Positions 15,493 to 24,401 are shown, counted from the stretch's first letter. The stretch: 32,630 bases of DNA from Chryseobacterium sp. Leaf201 (GCF_001421435.1 NZ_LMKA01000082.1:1-32630); one strand, 5' to 3'. The notes: a model not told the origin generated them from the letters alone. Made by a program: numbers and translations.

Positions 15493-17730
15493 ATGAACAA
15501 TATACCCTCTATAGGAACTCCGCAAAACCGCCTTGAAGGCCATCTGAAAGTAACCGGAAGCGCTAAGTATGCCGGGGATTATAATGCAGATGATCTTTTA
15601 TACGGCTATGTGGTCAACAGTACCGTAACCAAAGGCAAAATTAAATCGATCAATACCGAAGAAGCCAAAAAACTCGAAGGCGTAGTTGAGGTTTTTACCC
15701 ATGATAACCGGCCTTCAACAGCCTGGTTTGACCTTCAGTACGCCGATATGGATGCGCCGCCGGGACTGGTTTTTAAACCGTTGAAAGATAATGAGATCCG
15801 GTACAACGGGCAGCCGATTGCCCTGGTGGTAGCCGATACTTTTGAAATGGCACGCCTGGCAGCAAAGAAACTTCATATTGAATATGAGGAAGAAACGTTT
15901 GAGACCGATCTTACGGCCAACCTTAAAAAATCCCGTGATCCTAAAAAAGGACTGGCTTCATTGCTGAAACCACCGCCGCCGCCGCCAAAAGGTGACTTTG
16001 AAAAGGCCTATAAAAATTCATTCATCAAAACAGACAGCACCTTCAGCCACGGTACCGAACATCATAACCCGATGGAACTGTTTGCTTCCACGGTTATTTA
16101 CGAAGGAAAAGGGAAATTAAAGATTTATGACAAAACACAGGGGACCATCAATTCCCAGATGTATGTAGCCAATGTGTTCGGCCTGAAGATGAAAAACGTA
16201 CAGATCATTTCCCCATTTGTGGGCGGAGGATTCGGATCCGGACTGCGGCCTCAGCACCAGCTTTTTATGGCAGTGATGGCTTCCCTGCAGCTTAAAAGAA
16301 ATGTAAGGGTAACGCTGGACAGGGCTCAGATGTATATGATCGGGCACCGTCCGCCTACTTTGCAGCATACGAAATTCGGGGCTGATGAAAACGGAAAAGT
16401 GAATGCCATCTTCCATGAAGCTACAGGGGAAACATCCCGGTTTGAAGATTACGTGGAAATCGTTGTCAACTGGGCCAATATGCTGTATCCGGCAGAACAC
16501 ACCTTATTGGAGCATAAGATTGTACCATTGGATGTCTACAGTCCGCTTGATATGAGAGCACCGGGAGGAAGTACCGGAATGCACGCGATTGAAGTAACCA
16601 TGGATGAGATTGCCTATCAGCTTAACATCGATCCCGTGGAACTCAGGCTGATTAATTATTCGGAAATAGATCATACCAGTGAAAAAGAATATTCCAGCAA
16701 AGAACTCAGGGAATGCTACCTGCGTGGAGCCAGTCAGTTCGGCTGGGATGAAAGAAATCCTGTTCCCCGGAGCATGAAGCGCGGAAACAAACTGGTCGGA
16801 TACGGAATGGCTACCGGAATGTGGGATGCCAACAGGCTTTTAGGCCGCGCCGAGGCGATTATGAGTACAGACGGCAAAGTAGAAGTTAAAAGTGCAGTGA
16901 CGGATATTGGAACCGGAACTTTCACAGTTATGACCCAGATTGCCGCTGATGAACTCGGACTGCCACTTGAGGATGTTACGTTTTCCTATGCCGACAGTGC
17001 CATGCCTTTCGCCCCGATTCAGGGAGGTTCTTTTACAACAGCAACCGTAGGCCCTGCAGTTCAGGCAGCATGTCAGGCCCTAAATAAAAAGCTGTACAAA
17101 AAAGCAAAATCACTGAAAGATTCTGTATTGGGCGATACCAAACTGAAAGAGGTGATCTTCCAAGGAGGATACATTATCCATAAAGATAATCCGGAAATCA
17201 GGATCAGCTATAAAGAAATCATGGAAGCCAATGACGGAAAGGACATCAGGACGACCAACTCGGCGATGCCCAATCCGCTGACCTACGGTAAAAAAGCCCG
17301 TGCCGTTCACAGTGCGGTATTTGTGGAAGTTGAAGTAGATGAGCAGCTGGGCGTAATTGAAGTTACAAGAGCACTGACTGCAGTAGCTGCCGGAAAAATA
17401 ATCAATCCCAAGACCGCTGAAAGCCAACTGCTGGGCGGGATGATCTGGGGAATCAGCAAGGCACTTCATGAAGAAACCATCTTGGATCACCGTCTTGGAA
17501 AATACATGAATGATGACCTTGCGGAATACCATATTCCGGTACATGCCGACATCCATGACCTGCAGGTACTTTTTATAGAGGAAAATGATCAATTTGTGAA
17601 TGATTTAGGTGTAAAAGGCGTAGGTGAAATCGGTGGAGTAGGGATGCCGCCGGCCATTACCAATGCCGTTTACCATGCCACGGGAAAAAGGATTTATGAT
17701 CTTCCGATACATTTTGATAAGCTTCTTTAA
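15493..17730 (+). CDS. Molybdopterin-binding subunit of PaoABC/YagTSR-type enzyme
   Basis: The predicted 745-aa catalytic subunit is of the xanthine oxidase family. It starts with the a/b hammerhead domain (LEGHLKVTGSAKYAGDYN) and has the Mo-pterin segments GGGFGSGLRPQHQ, APGGSTGMHAIE and QGGSFTTATVGPAVQ. The C-terminal KGVGEIGGVGMPPAITNA places the catalytic base at Glu712, as in E. coli PaoC. PaoABC oxidises aromatic aldehydes; the substrate here is inferred only from homology. A run of six prolines at residues 160-165 (15970-15987) lies in a linker and may need EF-P for smooth translation. There is no Tat signal. It is the last gene of the operon, converging on the cysteine desulfurase. 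Confidence 0.93.
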   Translation: MNNIPSIGTPQNRLEGHLKVTGSAKYAGDYNADDLLYGYVVNSTVTKGKIKSINTEEAKKLEGVVEVFTHDNRPSTAWFDLQYADMDAPPGLVFKPLKDNEIRYNGQPIALVVADTFEMARLAAKKLHIEYEEETFETDLTANLKKSRDPKKGLASLLKPPPPPPKGDFEKAYKNSFIKTDSTFSHGTEHHNPMELFASTVIYEGKGKLKIYDKTQGTINSQMYVANVFGLKMKNVQIISPFVGGGFGSGLRPQHQLFMAVMASLQLKRNVRVTLDRAQMYMIGHRPPTLQHTKFGADENGKVNAIFHEATGETSRFEDYVEIVVNWANMLYPAEHTLLEHKIVPLDVYSPLDMRAPGGSTGMHAIEVTMDEIAYQLNIDPVELRLINYSEIDHTSEKEYSSKELRECYLRGASQFGWDERNPVPRSMKRGNKLVGYGMATGMWDANRLLGRAEAIMSTDGKVEVKSAVTDIGTGTFTVMTQIAADELGLPLEDVTFSYADSAMPFAPIQGGSFTTATVGPAVQAACQALNKKLYKKAKSLKDSVLGDTKLKEVIFQGGYIIHKDNPEIRISYKEIMEANDGKDIRTTNSAMPNPLTYGKKARAVHSAVFVEVEVDEQLGVIEVTRALTAVAAGKIINPKTAESQLLGGMIWGISKALHEETILDHRLGKYMNDDLAEYHIPVHADIHDLQVLFIEENDQFVNDLGVKGVGEIGGVGMPPAITNAVYHATGKRIYDLPIHFDKLL

Positions 17731-17763
17731 GCCGGTATCAGAAAATTTTACAACAATAACATC

Positions 17764-17799
17764 ATACAGCAGTTTCGGGATTTACCGGAGCTGCTGTAT
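17764..17799. terminator. Hairpin between convergent paoC-like and desulfurase genes
   Basis: ATACAGCAGTTTCGG (17764-17778) pairs with CCGGAGCTGCTGTAT (17785-17799), 15 bp with two G-T pairs and a 6-nt loop. The right arm overlaps the last codons of the desulfurase gene. There is no long T-run on either side, so its strength is uncertain. Confidence 0.55.
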
Positions 17800-18918
17800 T
17801 AATGTATGCATCCTGCTTACCGTGTAATCAATCTGTTCCATGGTGTTGAACCTGCCCAGGCTGAACCTGATCGAGCTTAAGGCTTCTTCGTCAGATAATC
17901 CCATGGCTTTTAATACATGAGATGGTTTTGTAGTAACCGAAGAACAGGCAGATCCGCTGGAAACCGAAATATTCTGCAGGGAAACAATCAGCTGTTCTGA
18001 AAGCACACCCGGAAAACAGAGGTTGGCAGTGGTATGGATCCTTTGCTCTGATGAACCGTTAACAAAAGTTCCTTCGATTTTTAATAATTCATGTTCCAGA
18101 TGATCGCGGAGGCTTTTTATCTGAAGGTAATCCTGTTGCATATGACGTCCGGCAATTTCGCAGGCTTTTCCGAATCCGATGATACCCGGAACATTCAGGG
18201 TACCGCTTCTGCGGTTATTCTGTTGTCCGCCGCCTGTAATCTGCGGCTGAAGGCATGATTTTAATTTTCTGGAAAGATAAAGTGCGCCTGTTCCTTTGGG
18301 ACCATAGAATTTATGGGCAGAAAAAGGCATCAGGTCAATATCCAGATCACGGACGTCAACCGGTATTTTTCCTATGGCCTGCGTAGCATCACAGAGAAGG
18401 AAGGCTCCTTTCGCATGAACTATTTCACTGATTTTTTTTATGTCCTGAATTATGCCGGTCTCGTTGTTAACCAGCATTACATTTACCATCAGGGTATTTT
18501 CAGACAGGGCAGCATCCAGGGTATCCGGATCGACCCGCCCGTCTTTTCCGACCTGAAGAAGCGTATTTGTATAATTTCCGTTTTCTGTATAATGTTCTAC
18601 CGTATCCAGTACGGCTTTGTGCTCCGTACTTACCGTTACAAAATGATTCCTTGTCCCTTTTGAGATGCCGCGGATGGCCAGGTTGATGGCTTCAGTAGCT
18701 CCCGAAGTAAAGATCAGTTCTTCAGGCCTGCACCCGATCAGATCCGAGACCTGCCAGGCTGCATTGTCCACATGTTCATTAACAGTAAGCCCGGCCAGAT
18801 GGCTGCTTCCGGCATTTTCATAGTATTCCGTAAAAAAAGGGAGCATGGCCTGAAGAACCCGGTCATCCAGACGGGTTGTGGCATTGTTGTCAAGATAGAT
18901 TTTTTCAGCGGAATTCAT
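17782..18918 (-). CDS. Cysteine desulfurase (IscS/NifS family)
   Basis: The predicted 378-aa PLP enzyme converts cysteine to alanine and carries the released sulfur as a persulfide. Lys203 in SAHKFYGPKG forms the PLP aldimine, His100 in STEHKAVL stacks on the cofactor, and Cys325 in VSSGSACSS is the persulfide cysteine on a class I-type loop. It starts with IYLDNNATT, standard for the family. No iscU, suf or fdx gene is near it; it stands beside two molybdo-hydroxylase operons and xdhC instead. A role in MoaD thiocarboxylation and Mo-centre sulfuration is thus likely (inference), though general Fe-S or tRNA thiolation service cannot be ruled out. Confidence 0.93.
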   Translation of the reverse strand: MNSAEKIYLDNNATTRLDDRVLQAMLPFFTEYYENAGSSHLAGLTVNEHVDNAAWQVSDLIGCRPEELIFTSGATEAINLAIRGISKGTRNHFVTVSTEHKAVLDTVEHYTENGNYTNTLLQVGKDGRVDPDTLDAALSENTLMVNVMLVNNETGIIQDIKKISEIVHAKGAFLLCDATQAIGKIPVDVRDLDIDLMPFSAHKFYGPKGTGALYLSRKLKSCLQPQITGGGQQNNRRSGTLNVPGIIGFGKACEIAGRHMQQDYLQIKSLRDHLEHELLKIEGTFVNGSSEQRIHTTANLCFPGVLSEQLIVSLQNISVSSGSACSSVTTKPSHVLKAMGLSDEEALSSIRFSLGRFNTMEQIDYTVSRMHTLIQQLR

Positions 18919-19037
18919 TTGGTGATGGGGAGTTGTAGAGTAAACATATATTTAAAAATACGAAAAAGATTTCTGAAAATCCTATTCTAACAGTATAAAC
19001 CCGTTAATATAGTTTAGAGACTTTTAATACGAATAAT

Positions 19038-19045
19038 TACTTTTG
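19038..19045 (+). promoter_or_regulatory. Candidate promoter box upstream of small ORF and helicase
   Basis: TACTTTTG fits TAnnTTTG exactly. GTTTAG at 19012-19017 lies about 20 bases upstream as an imperfect -33 element. The predicted start would be about 15-20 bases before the ATG of the 32-codon ORF at 19068. Confidence 0.5.
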
Positions 19046-19067
19046 TAAAATAAACATTACAGACGTT

Positions 19068-19166
19068 ATGAGAAGGTTAACATTGCTTTTTTTATTAATT
19101 TTAATTTTTGGAACATTAAATACACAGGGAATTAAGATAATGAATGCACTTGTTGCCAATTCATAA
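19068..19166 (+). CDS. Small ORF (32 aa) with hydrophobic N-terminus
   Basis: ATG at 19068 opens a 32-codon frame: MRRLTLLFLLILIFGTL, then NTQGIKIMNALVANS and a stop. Two arginines, a leucine/isoleucine-rich core and a short polar tail make it look like a signal peptide or a single-span membrane microprotein. It lies right behind a promoter-like box and 156 bases before the helicase start. It could be a true small protein, a leader peptide, or the 5' remnant of a lost secreted-protein gene. Coding status rests on position and composition only. Confidence 0.35.
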   Translation: MRRLTLLFLLILIFGTLNTQGIKIMNALVANS

Positions 19167-19322
19167 AAGATTTAACAAGTCATATTAATCAATTTTCCGA
19201 AGCTTAAATTTTATATCTGGCTATAGAATCTTCTTCCGGAGCTTCAATTATACTTTCTTATACCATCCCGTTTCAGTGTTTACCATTTTTTTTCTACATT
19301 AGGAGCCGGATAATCACAAACT

Positions 19323-22300
19323 ATGAAAGACCTTATACTTCCCAAGCTGGAAGCTGCAAGAAAAGAGCTGTTGGATCTTGGGATGCGCAATACCTTATTA
19401 AATTACAAAATTCCGAAAGCCCGCGGGCTGCATATGGTACAGGAACAGTCACGTTCCGTATATCAGATCCTGGTAAAACAGAATAAAGCCATGACTTTTC
19501 TGGGCCGGGCCGGGAAAGAAGACAATGAAGAACTCTTTGAGCTACCGCCGCTTTCAGATGCCGAACTGCAGGATGCCTATAATGATACCCGTTTGCAGAC
19601 CAATGAATATGAACAGAAGCTGCAGACCAAAATCCTCAATACCTATTATGCCGCAAGGACAAGCATTGAAGAACAGGGTGTAAATACACTGTTCCTGTCG
19701 CTGGGCATGCTCAACTGGTTTGAAAAAGGCAATACCGAAGAAATAAGAATGGCTCCCCTGGTGCTGGTCCCCGTTTCTTTGGAGCGTTCCAGTGCCAGCG
19801 AAAGGTTCAGGCTGCGCTACACCGGCGGTGAAATAGGCGCAAATTTATCGCTCCAGGCCAAGATGATGGCAGATTTTAATCTTACCGTTCCCAACCTTCC
19901 GGAAGAAGAAGATCTGGATCTGACAGCATATTTCAATGAAATCCAGCAGCATATCAGCCATCTTGAAAACTGGAAGGTAGACCATGACGCCATTGAACTG
20001 GGATTCTTTTCCTTCGGTAAATTTATGATCTACCATGACCTTGACAGTACCGGATGGCCGGAAAGCAAGAAGCCCTTCGATCATCCGGTCCTCCAGTCTT
20101 TATTCGGCAGCGGTTTCAATGAGCCGCAGCCTACTTTCGGAGAAGAGCATAAACTGGATGAAGAAACCGGTGCAGACCAGCTGCTCCAGGTTGTGGATGC
20201 CGACAGCTCACAGGTGATTGCCATGCTGGCCGTTCATGAAGGCCGGAATATGGTGATCCAGGGGCCGCCGGGAACCGGAAAATCCCAAACTATCACCAAT
20301 CTGATCGCCAATGCCGTAGGCAACGGCAAAAAAGTGCTGTTTGTTGCAGAAAAAATGGCGGCGCTTGAAGTGGTAAAAAGAAGGCTCGACAGTATTAATT
20401 TAGGGGAAGCCTGCCTTGAACTCCACAGCCACAAAGCCAATAAACGCGAACTGCATTCGGAGCTTAAACGCATTCTGGAGCTCGGTAAACCTACGGTAGC
20501 CCATCTTGAGGAAGAAGTGCGCCTGCTGGATCCGCTGATTCAGGAACTCAATGCCTACGTTAATGAAGTTAACCGCCCCGTCGGGAAAAGTGGACTCTCG
20601 GCTCATGAAGTAATGGGCAGCCTGTTAAAGATCAGTGCCGGAAATGAAGGGTATAAATTCCCCAAAATCAATATTGATGATCTGACTTCCCTGGATTCAA
20701 GGCAGGTTCAGGATCTTGAATTGATGGCCGGACAGATTGAGGCAAGACTCAATAAAATCGGGCAGCCTGAAAAACTGGTTTTTTACGGAAGTAATTTAAA
20801 CGTTTTCCTGCCTAAGGATGAAGAACTGGCTAAAGATCTTCTGGTGAACTCCATCAGTCTGACCGAAAGCCTGGCTGATACATCGAAAGCCCTTGCTGAA
20901 CTGATGGGATTTCAGCCACCCGCAGATCTTGCAGAAACTAAAAAGCTGCTGGCCACTGCAGAATGGGCGGCAAAAAATCCGGGTACAGCTTCAATGGCCG
21001 TTACGGATGCTGCATGGCTGAACCATCAGAAAGACATTACCGATATCCTGGAAACCGGCATCAGGCTGAATGAGCTTCACCGTAAATATGATGCGGTCTT
21101 TATTCCCGAAGCCTGGAACCAGGACGTACTGGAAATCAGGCAGCATATTATGGCCCACGGCAACAAATGGTATAAATTCATCATCGGGGATTATAAGCGA
21201 AGTGTTAAAAAGCTGGCAGCACTGCTCAATACCGCGGTGCCTGATGATGCGGACAAGAAACTGGACCTGGTAAATGCTTTGATGGAAGGAAAAAGGCTGG
21301 CTTCTGCCCTGGATTCCGGTGATGTACTGGCAGGCAGGCTGTTCGGAGCACGGTGGCAGAAACAGAAATCCGACTGGGAAGCCCTGCAGAAAGCAACGGA
21401 TTATTTAAACAGCCTGCATACCCGGATTCAGCAGGCACAGGTCCGGCCGGAGGTCCTGCAGTTTATTGAAAAGAACAGCGATACAAACGCGGTCACTTCT
21501 TATACAGGCCGGTTAGGAAATTTGATTGATGAACAGAAAAAAGCCTTTGATGCCTTATTTAAACACTTGGATTTCAGTGGAAACGGTATTGAAAACTTTA
21601 AGCTGTCTGCACAGGTTTCGGTACTGAACCGATGGATACAGATGCTGCCGGAAATCCATAAAACTGTGTTATGGAATGTTTTAAAAGAAGACGTAATAAA
21701 ACAGGGAGCAGGATTTCTTATAAAAGCTGTTGAGAACTGGCCGGATGCCGCCATACACTTAAAAACAGCACTTCAGAAAACCTGGTACGACTTTCTCCTT
21801 GAGCAGGCCATGCTGAACAGTCCTGAACTGAGGAAATTTGAACGTTCTACCCATGAAGAAACCATTGCGAGATTCAGGAAGATTGATGTCTTGAAACAGT
21901 ATTACAACAGGGCGAAAGTAGCATTGAAACACTGGGAAGGCGTTCCGAAGCAGGACGGCGGAGGCCAGATCAATATCCTGAAAAGCGAATTCAACAGGAA
22001 AGCCAGGCATATGCCGATCCGTAAACTCATCCAGGAAGCCGGGATGGCGATTCAGGCCATAAAGCCGGTGATGATGATGAGCCCGATGTCTATTGCCGGG
22101 TTTTTGCCGCCGGAAAGTATTGATTTTGATCTCGTGATTTTTGATGAGGCGAGCCAGGTAAGACCGGTTGATGCGCTGGGTGCCATATTAAGAGGAAAGC
22201 AGATCGTTGTGGTAGGCGATACCAGGCAGATGCCTCCGACAAGTTTTTTCGATAAGCTGAATACCGATACCGAAGATGAGGAAAACGTAACTGCCGATAT

Positions 22301-23999
22301 GCAGAGCATCCTGGGAATGTGTGATGCGCAGGGAGCTCCGCAACGGATGCTGCGCTGGCATTACCGGAGCAGGCATGAATCCTTGATCAGCCTTTCCAAC
22401 CAGGAATTTTATGAAAACAGGCTGGTTATATTTCCGAGTCCTGGATCCAGACACCGGATGGGACTGGCTTTTAACCACCTGCCGGATACCTTTTATGATA
22501 AAGGAAAAACAAGGACCAACCCCGGAGAAGCTGAAAAAGTGGCGGATGCTGTTATAGCACATGCCCTTAAAAACCCGAAGCTGAGCTTGGGTGTCGTAGC
22601 TTTCAGTACGGCGCAGATGCAGGCGATACAGAATGCCATCGAACTAAGAAGGAGAAAAAACCCGGAGGTTGAAAATTATTTCAGGGCACACGCCGATGAA
22701 CCGTTTTTTGTCAAAAACCTTGAAAATGTACAGGGAGATGAAAGAGATGTCATATTTATCAGTATAGGTTACGGCCGGACTGAAGATGGAAAGGTACCGA
22801 TGAGCTTCGGGCCGCTTAACAATGAAGGAGGAGAAAGAAGGCTGAACGTACTGATCACCAGGGCGAAAAGCCGCTGTGAAGTATTTACCAACATTACGGC
22901 AGCCGATATGTCAATCGGGCCTAATGCGAAATTCGGGATCAGGGCACTGAAAAGCTTCCTGTATTTTGCCCAGCACGGGAAATTTGAAAGCGACAGGGAC
23001 GAAATGCCGTACCAGCCGAAGCCGTTTGAAAGCATTATTGCAGATACCCTCAGCAATGCCGGGTATATTGTGCGCGAAAAAGTTGGGTCTGCCGGTTTTT
23101 ATATTGATCTGGCCATTGCAGACCCGGACCATCCGGGAAGATACCTGTTGGGAATCAGCTGTGACGGCACATCTTACCAGGCTGCCCAGTCGGCCCGCGA
23201 CAGGGACAGGCTGAGAAATACTGTACTGGAAGGAATGGGGTGGAATCTGATGCATGTCTGGAGCCTGGACTGGTTCCGGGATCCTGCAGGAGAGTTAAGA
23301 CTTATCATGGAAGCTGTAGAAAAAGCGAAAGCACAGGCAGCACATAATGATACTGTTGAAGAAGAGGCTGTGGAAGAACTTAAGAACATCATCCGCGAAG
23401 CACCTATAGAAGAATTGTCAGCGGTTTATCCTTTGTATGAAATAGCGGTGCTGCCTCCGGAAGTTGCCGGGCAGGAGCTGCACCTGTATCCTGTGGGAAG
23501 GCTGGGTGCCTGGATTCATCAGGTGGTCATGACGGAAAGCCCTGTCCATTTTGATGAAATGACCAGAAGGATCGCTGATGCCAACGGAATTTCGAAAATA
23601 GGCAGCAGGATCCGTGCAGCGGTTGCCAATGCGGCGGATTATGCCGTTACCAATAGCCTTATCACCAGAAAAGGCGACTTTTTATGGCATCCGCAAAAAG
23701 AACTGCTGACCATCCGGGACAGGAGTATACTTCCTTCCAATTCAAAGAAAATAGCACTGATTGCACCGGAAGAGATCAGTCTTGCCATTATAAAAGTGGT
23801 GGCAGATTCGGTGGCTATACAGCCGGACCATGCTGTTCCGCTTACAGCCCGGCTTCTGGGCTTTTCAAGGGTAACGGAAGATATTAAGAAATATATCCTT
23901 GAAACAATGGAATATACTAAAGAAAACGGAAGTATAGTTCAGGACGGGCCATTTTTGAAAATTAAACAGGAACTGCCCGCAGATAAAAATACGCAATAA
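19323..23999 (+). CDS. DUF4011 - SF1 helicase - Vsr-like nuclease - DUF3320 protein
   Basis: The predicted protein is 1558 aa. Order: DUF4011 domain (about 5-290, opening KLEAARKELLDLGMRNTLLNY); P-loop GPPGTGKS at 314-321; a long, mostly helical insert (about 380-900); Walker B DEAS at 941-944 with VVGDTRQMPP; SF1 motifs ENVQGDERDVIFIS and RRLNVLITRAKSR near 1170-1182; a Vsr/MTES_1575-like PD-(D/E)xK domain at about 1232-1317 (FYIDLAIADP, GISCDG, ARDRDRLRN, WSLDWF); and DUF3320 at about 1404-1466. ATP-driven DNA or RNA unwinding plus nuclease action is expected. Proteins with this domain set have been reported among single-gene antiphage candidates, from my memory of that literature. It is monocistronic, with a hairpin terminator behind it. 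Confidence 0.88.
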   Translation: MKDLILPKLEAARKELLDLGMRNTLLNYKIPKARGLHMVQEQSRSVYQILVKQNKAMTFLGRAGKEDNEELFELPPLSDAELQDAYNDTRLQTNEYEQKLQTKILNTYYAARTSIEEQGVNTLFLSLGMLNWFEKGNTEEIRMAPLVLVPVSLERSSASERFRLRYTGGEIGANLSLQAKMMADFNLTVPNLPEEEDLDLTAYFNEIQQHISHLENWKVDHDAIELGFFSFGKFMIYHDLDSTGWPESKKPFDHPVLQSLFGSGFNEPQPTFGEEHKLDEETGADQLLQVVDADSSQVIAMLAVHEGRNMVIQGPPGTGKSQTITNLIANAVGNGKKVLFVAEKMAALEVVKRRLDSINLGEACLELHSHKANKRELHSELKRILELGKPTVAHLEEEVRLLDPLIQELNAYVNEVNRPVGKSGLSAHEVMGSLLKISAGNEGYKFPKINIDDLTSLDSRQVQDLELMAGQIEARLNKIGQPEKLVFYGSNLNVFLPKDEELAKDLLVNSISLTESLADTSKALAELMGFQPPADLAETKKLLATAEWAAKNPGTASMAVTDAAWLNHQKDITDILETGIRLNELHRKYDAVFIPEAWNQDVLEIRQHIMAHGNKWYKFIIGDYKRSVKKLAALLNTAVPDDADKKLDLVNALMEGKRLASALDSGDVLAGRLFGARWQKQKSDWEALQKATDYLNSLHTRIQQAQVRPEVLQFIEKNSDTNAVTSYTGRLGNLIDEQKKAFDALFKHLDFSGNGIENFKLSAQVSVLNRWIQMLPEIHKTVLWNVLKEDVIKQGAGFLIKAVENWPDAAIHLKTALQKTWYDFLLEQAMLNSPELRKFERSTHEETIARFRKIDVLKQYYNRAKVALKHWEGVPKQDGGGQINILKSEFNRKARHMPIRKLIQEAGMAIQAIKPVMMMSPMSIAGFLPPESIDFDLVIFDEASQVRPVDALGAILRGKQIVVVGDTRQMPPTSFFDKLNTDTEDEENVTADMQSILGMCDAQGAPQRMLRWHYRSRHESLISLSNQEFYENRLVIFPSPGSRHRMGLAFNHLPDTFYDKGKTRTNPGEAEKVADAVIAHALKNPKLSLGVVAFSTAQMQAIQNAIELRRRKNPEVENYFRAHADEPFFVKNLENVQGDERDVIFISIGYGRTEDGKVPMSFGPLNNEGGERRLNVLITRAKSRCEVFTNITAADMSIGPNAKFGIRALKSFLYFAQHGKFESDRDEMPYQPKPFESIIADTLSNAGYIVREKVGSAGFYIDLAIADPDHPGRYLLGISCDGTSYQAAQSARDRDRLRNTVLEGMGWNLMHVWSLDWFRDPAGELRLIMEAVEKAKAQAAHNDTVEEEAVEELKNIIREAPIEELSAVYPLYEIAVLPPEVAGQELHLYPVGRLGAWIHQVVMTESPVHFDEMTRRIADANGISKIGSRIRAAVANAADYAVTNSLITRKGDFLWHPQKELLTIRDRSILPSNSKKIALIAPEEISLAIIKVVADSVAIQPDHAVPLTARLLGFSRVTEDIKKYILETMEYTKENGSIVQDGPFLKIKQELPADKNTQ

Positions 24000-24043
24000 A
24001 TAGTAAATACTCACAGTAAAAAGCTATAAAAGCTAAAGAACTC

Positions 24044-24074
24044 AACGGCGCTATGATCATTCTGGCGCCGTTTT
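24044..24074 (+). terminator. Intrinsic terminator of the helicase gene
   Basis: AACGGCGC (24044-24051) pairs perfectly with GCGCCGTT (24065-24072) around a 13-nt loop; a TTTT run spans 24071-24074. It sits 45 bases after the stop codon and is markedly GC-rich against its surroundings. Confidence 0.75.
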
Positions 24075-24144
24075 AAGTATGCTGATGATCTGGTTTTCTT
24101 ATCATTTCATCCACTGCAAGAATCTTTTTTACATGTCAAAAATC

Positions 24145-24401
24145 ATGTTTTCAGAAAAAAACTGTAGAATTAATTCTATGGTTTTTAATCAGGGGAAATA
24201 TCATTTTAAAGCTGAAAATAAAATACCACACTTTGCCGGATTACAGGAACTGCCCAACTGAAAGCACATTACGAAGAAAAACGGCAATTGGAAATGGAGT
24301 TAATATCAAATAACAGTGAAATAAATTACGGTAAAGCGTTAAAAGCTAGCTGTTTGGATGTTTTGGAAAAAGCCCATATATTTGCTGTCAGAAAAATATA
24401 A
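24145..24401 (+). pseudogene. Frameshifted remnant of an unidentified gene
   Basis: A frame read from ATG 24145 (or 24178) runs ...NQGKYHFKAENKIPHFAG, LQELP and stops at 24259. If one C is added to the CCC run at 24253-24255, it continues QLKAHYEEKRQLEMELISNN and on through KALKASCLDVLEKAHIFAVRKI to a TAA at 24399. The joined sequence looks like one natural charged helical protein, so a single-base deletion in a C run (real or a sequencing error) is the simplest reading. I do not recognise the family and no clear start domain is left. The tail overlaps the promoter of the next operon. Confidence 0.4.
24353..24384 (+). promoter_or_regulatory. Consensus Bacteroidota promoter of the three-paralogue operon
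   Basis: TTTG (24353-24356), a 20-base spacer and TATATTTG (24377-24384) match the TTTG/TAnnTTTG consensus with normal spacing, leaving a leader of roughly 25 bases to the ATG at 24416. It is the best promoter in the window. Confidence 0.7.

Larger units (their letters stand above)
18919..19322. other. Intergenic region before the helicase gene
   Basis: About 404 AT-rich bases between divergent genes. It holds a promoter-like TACTTTTG box at 19038 and a 32-codon ORF at 19068-19166. From 19167 to 19322 I see no further gene; this stretch would be leader sequence if the 19038 promoter drives the helicase. Confidence 0.5.

Noticed and set aside
15970..15987. CCG microsatellite as evidence of a frameshift or phase variation
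   Set aside because: The frame is open on both sides and the protein has normal length and motifs.
24079..24261. Independent 60-aa gene
   Set aside because: It overlaps the helicase terminator region at its start and reads better as the first part of a frameshifted remnant continuing to 24401.
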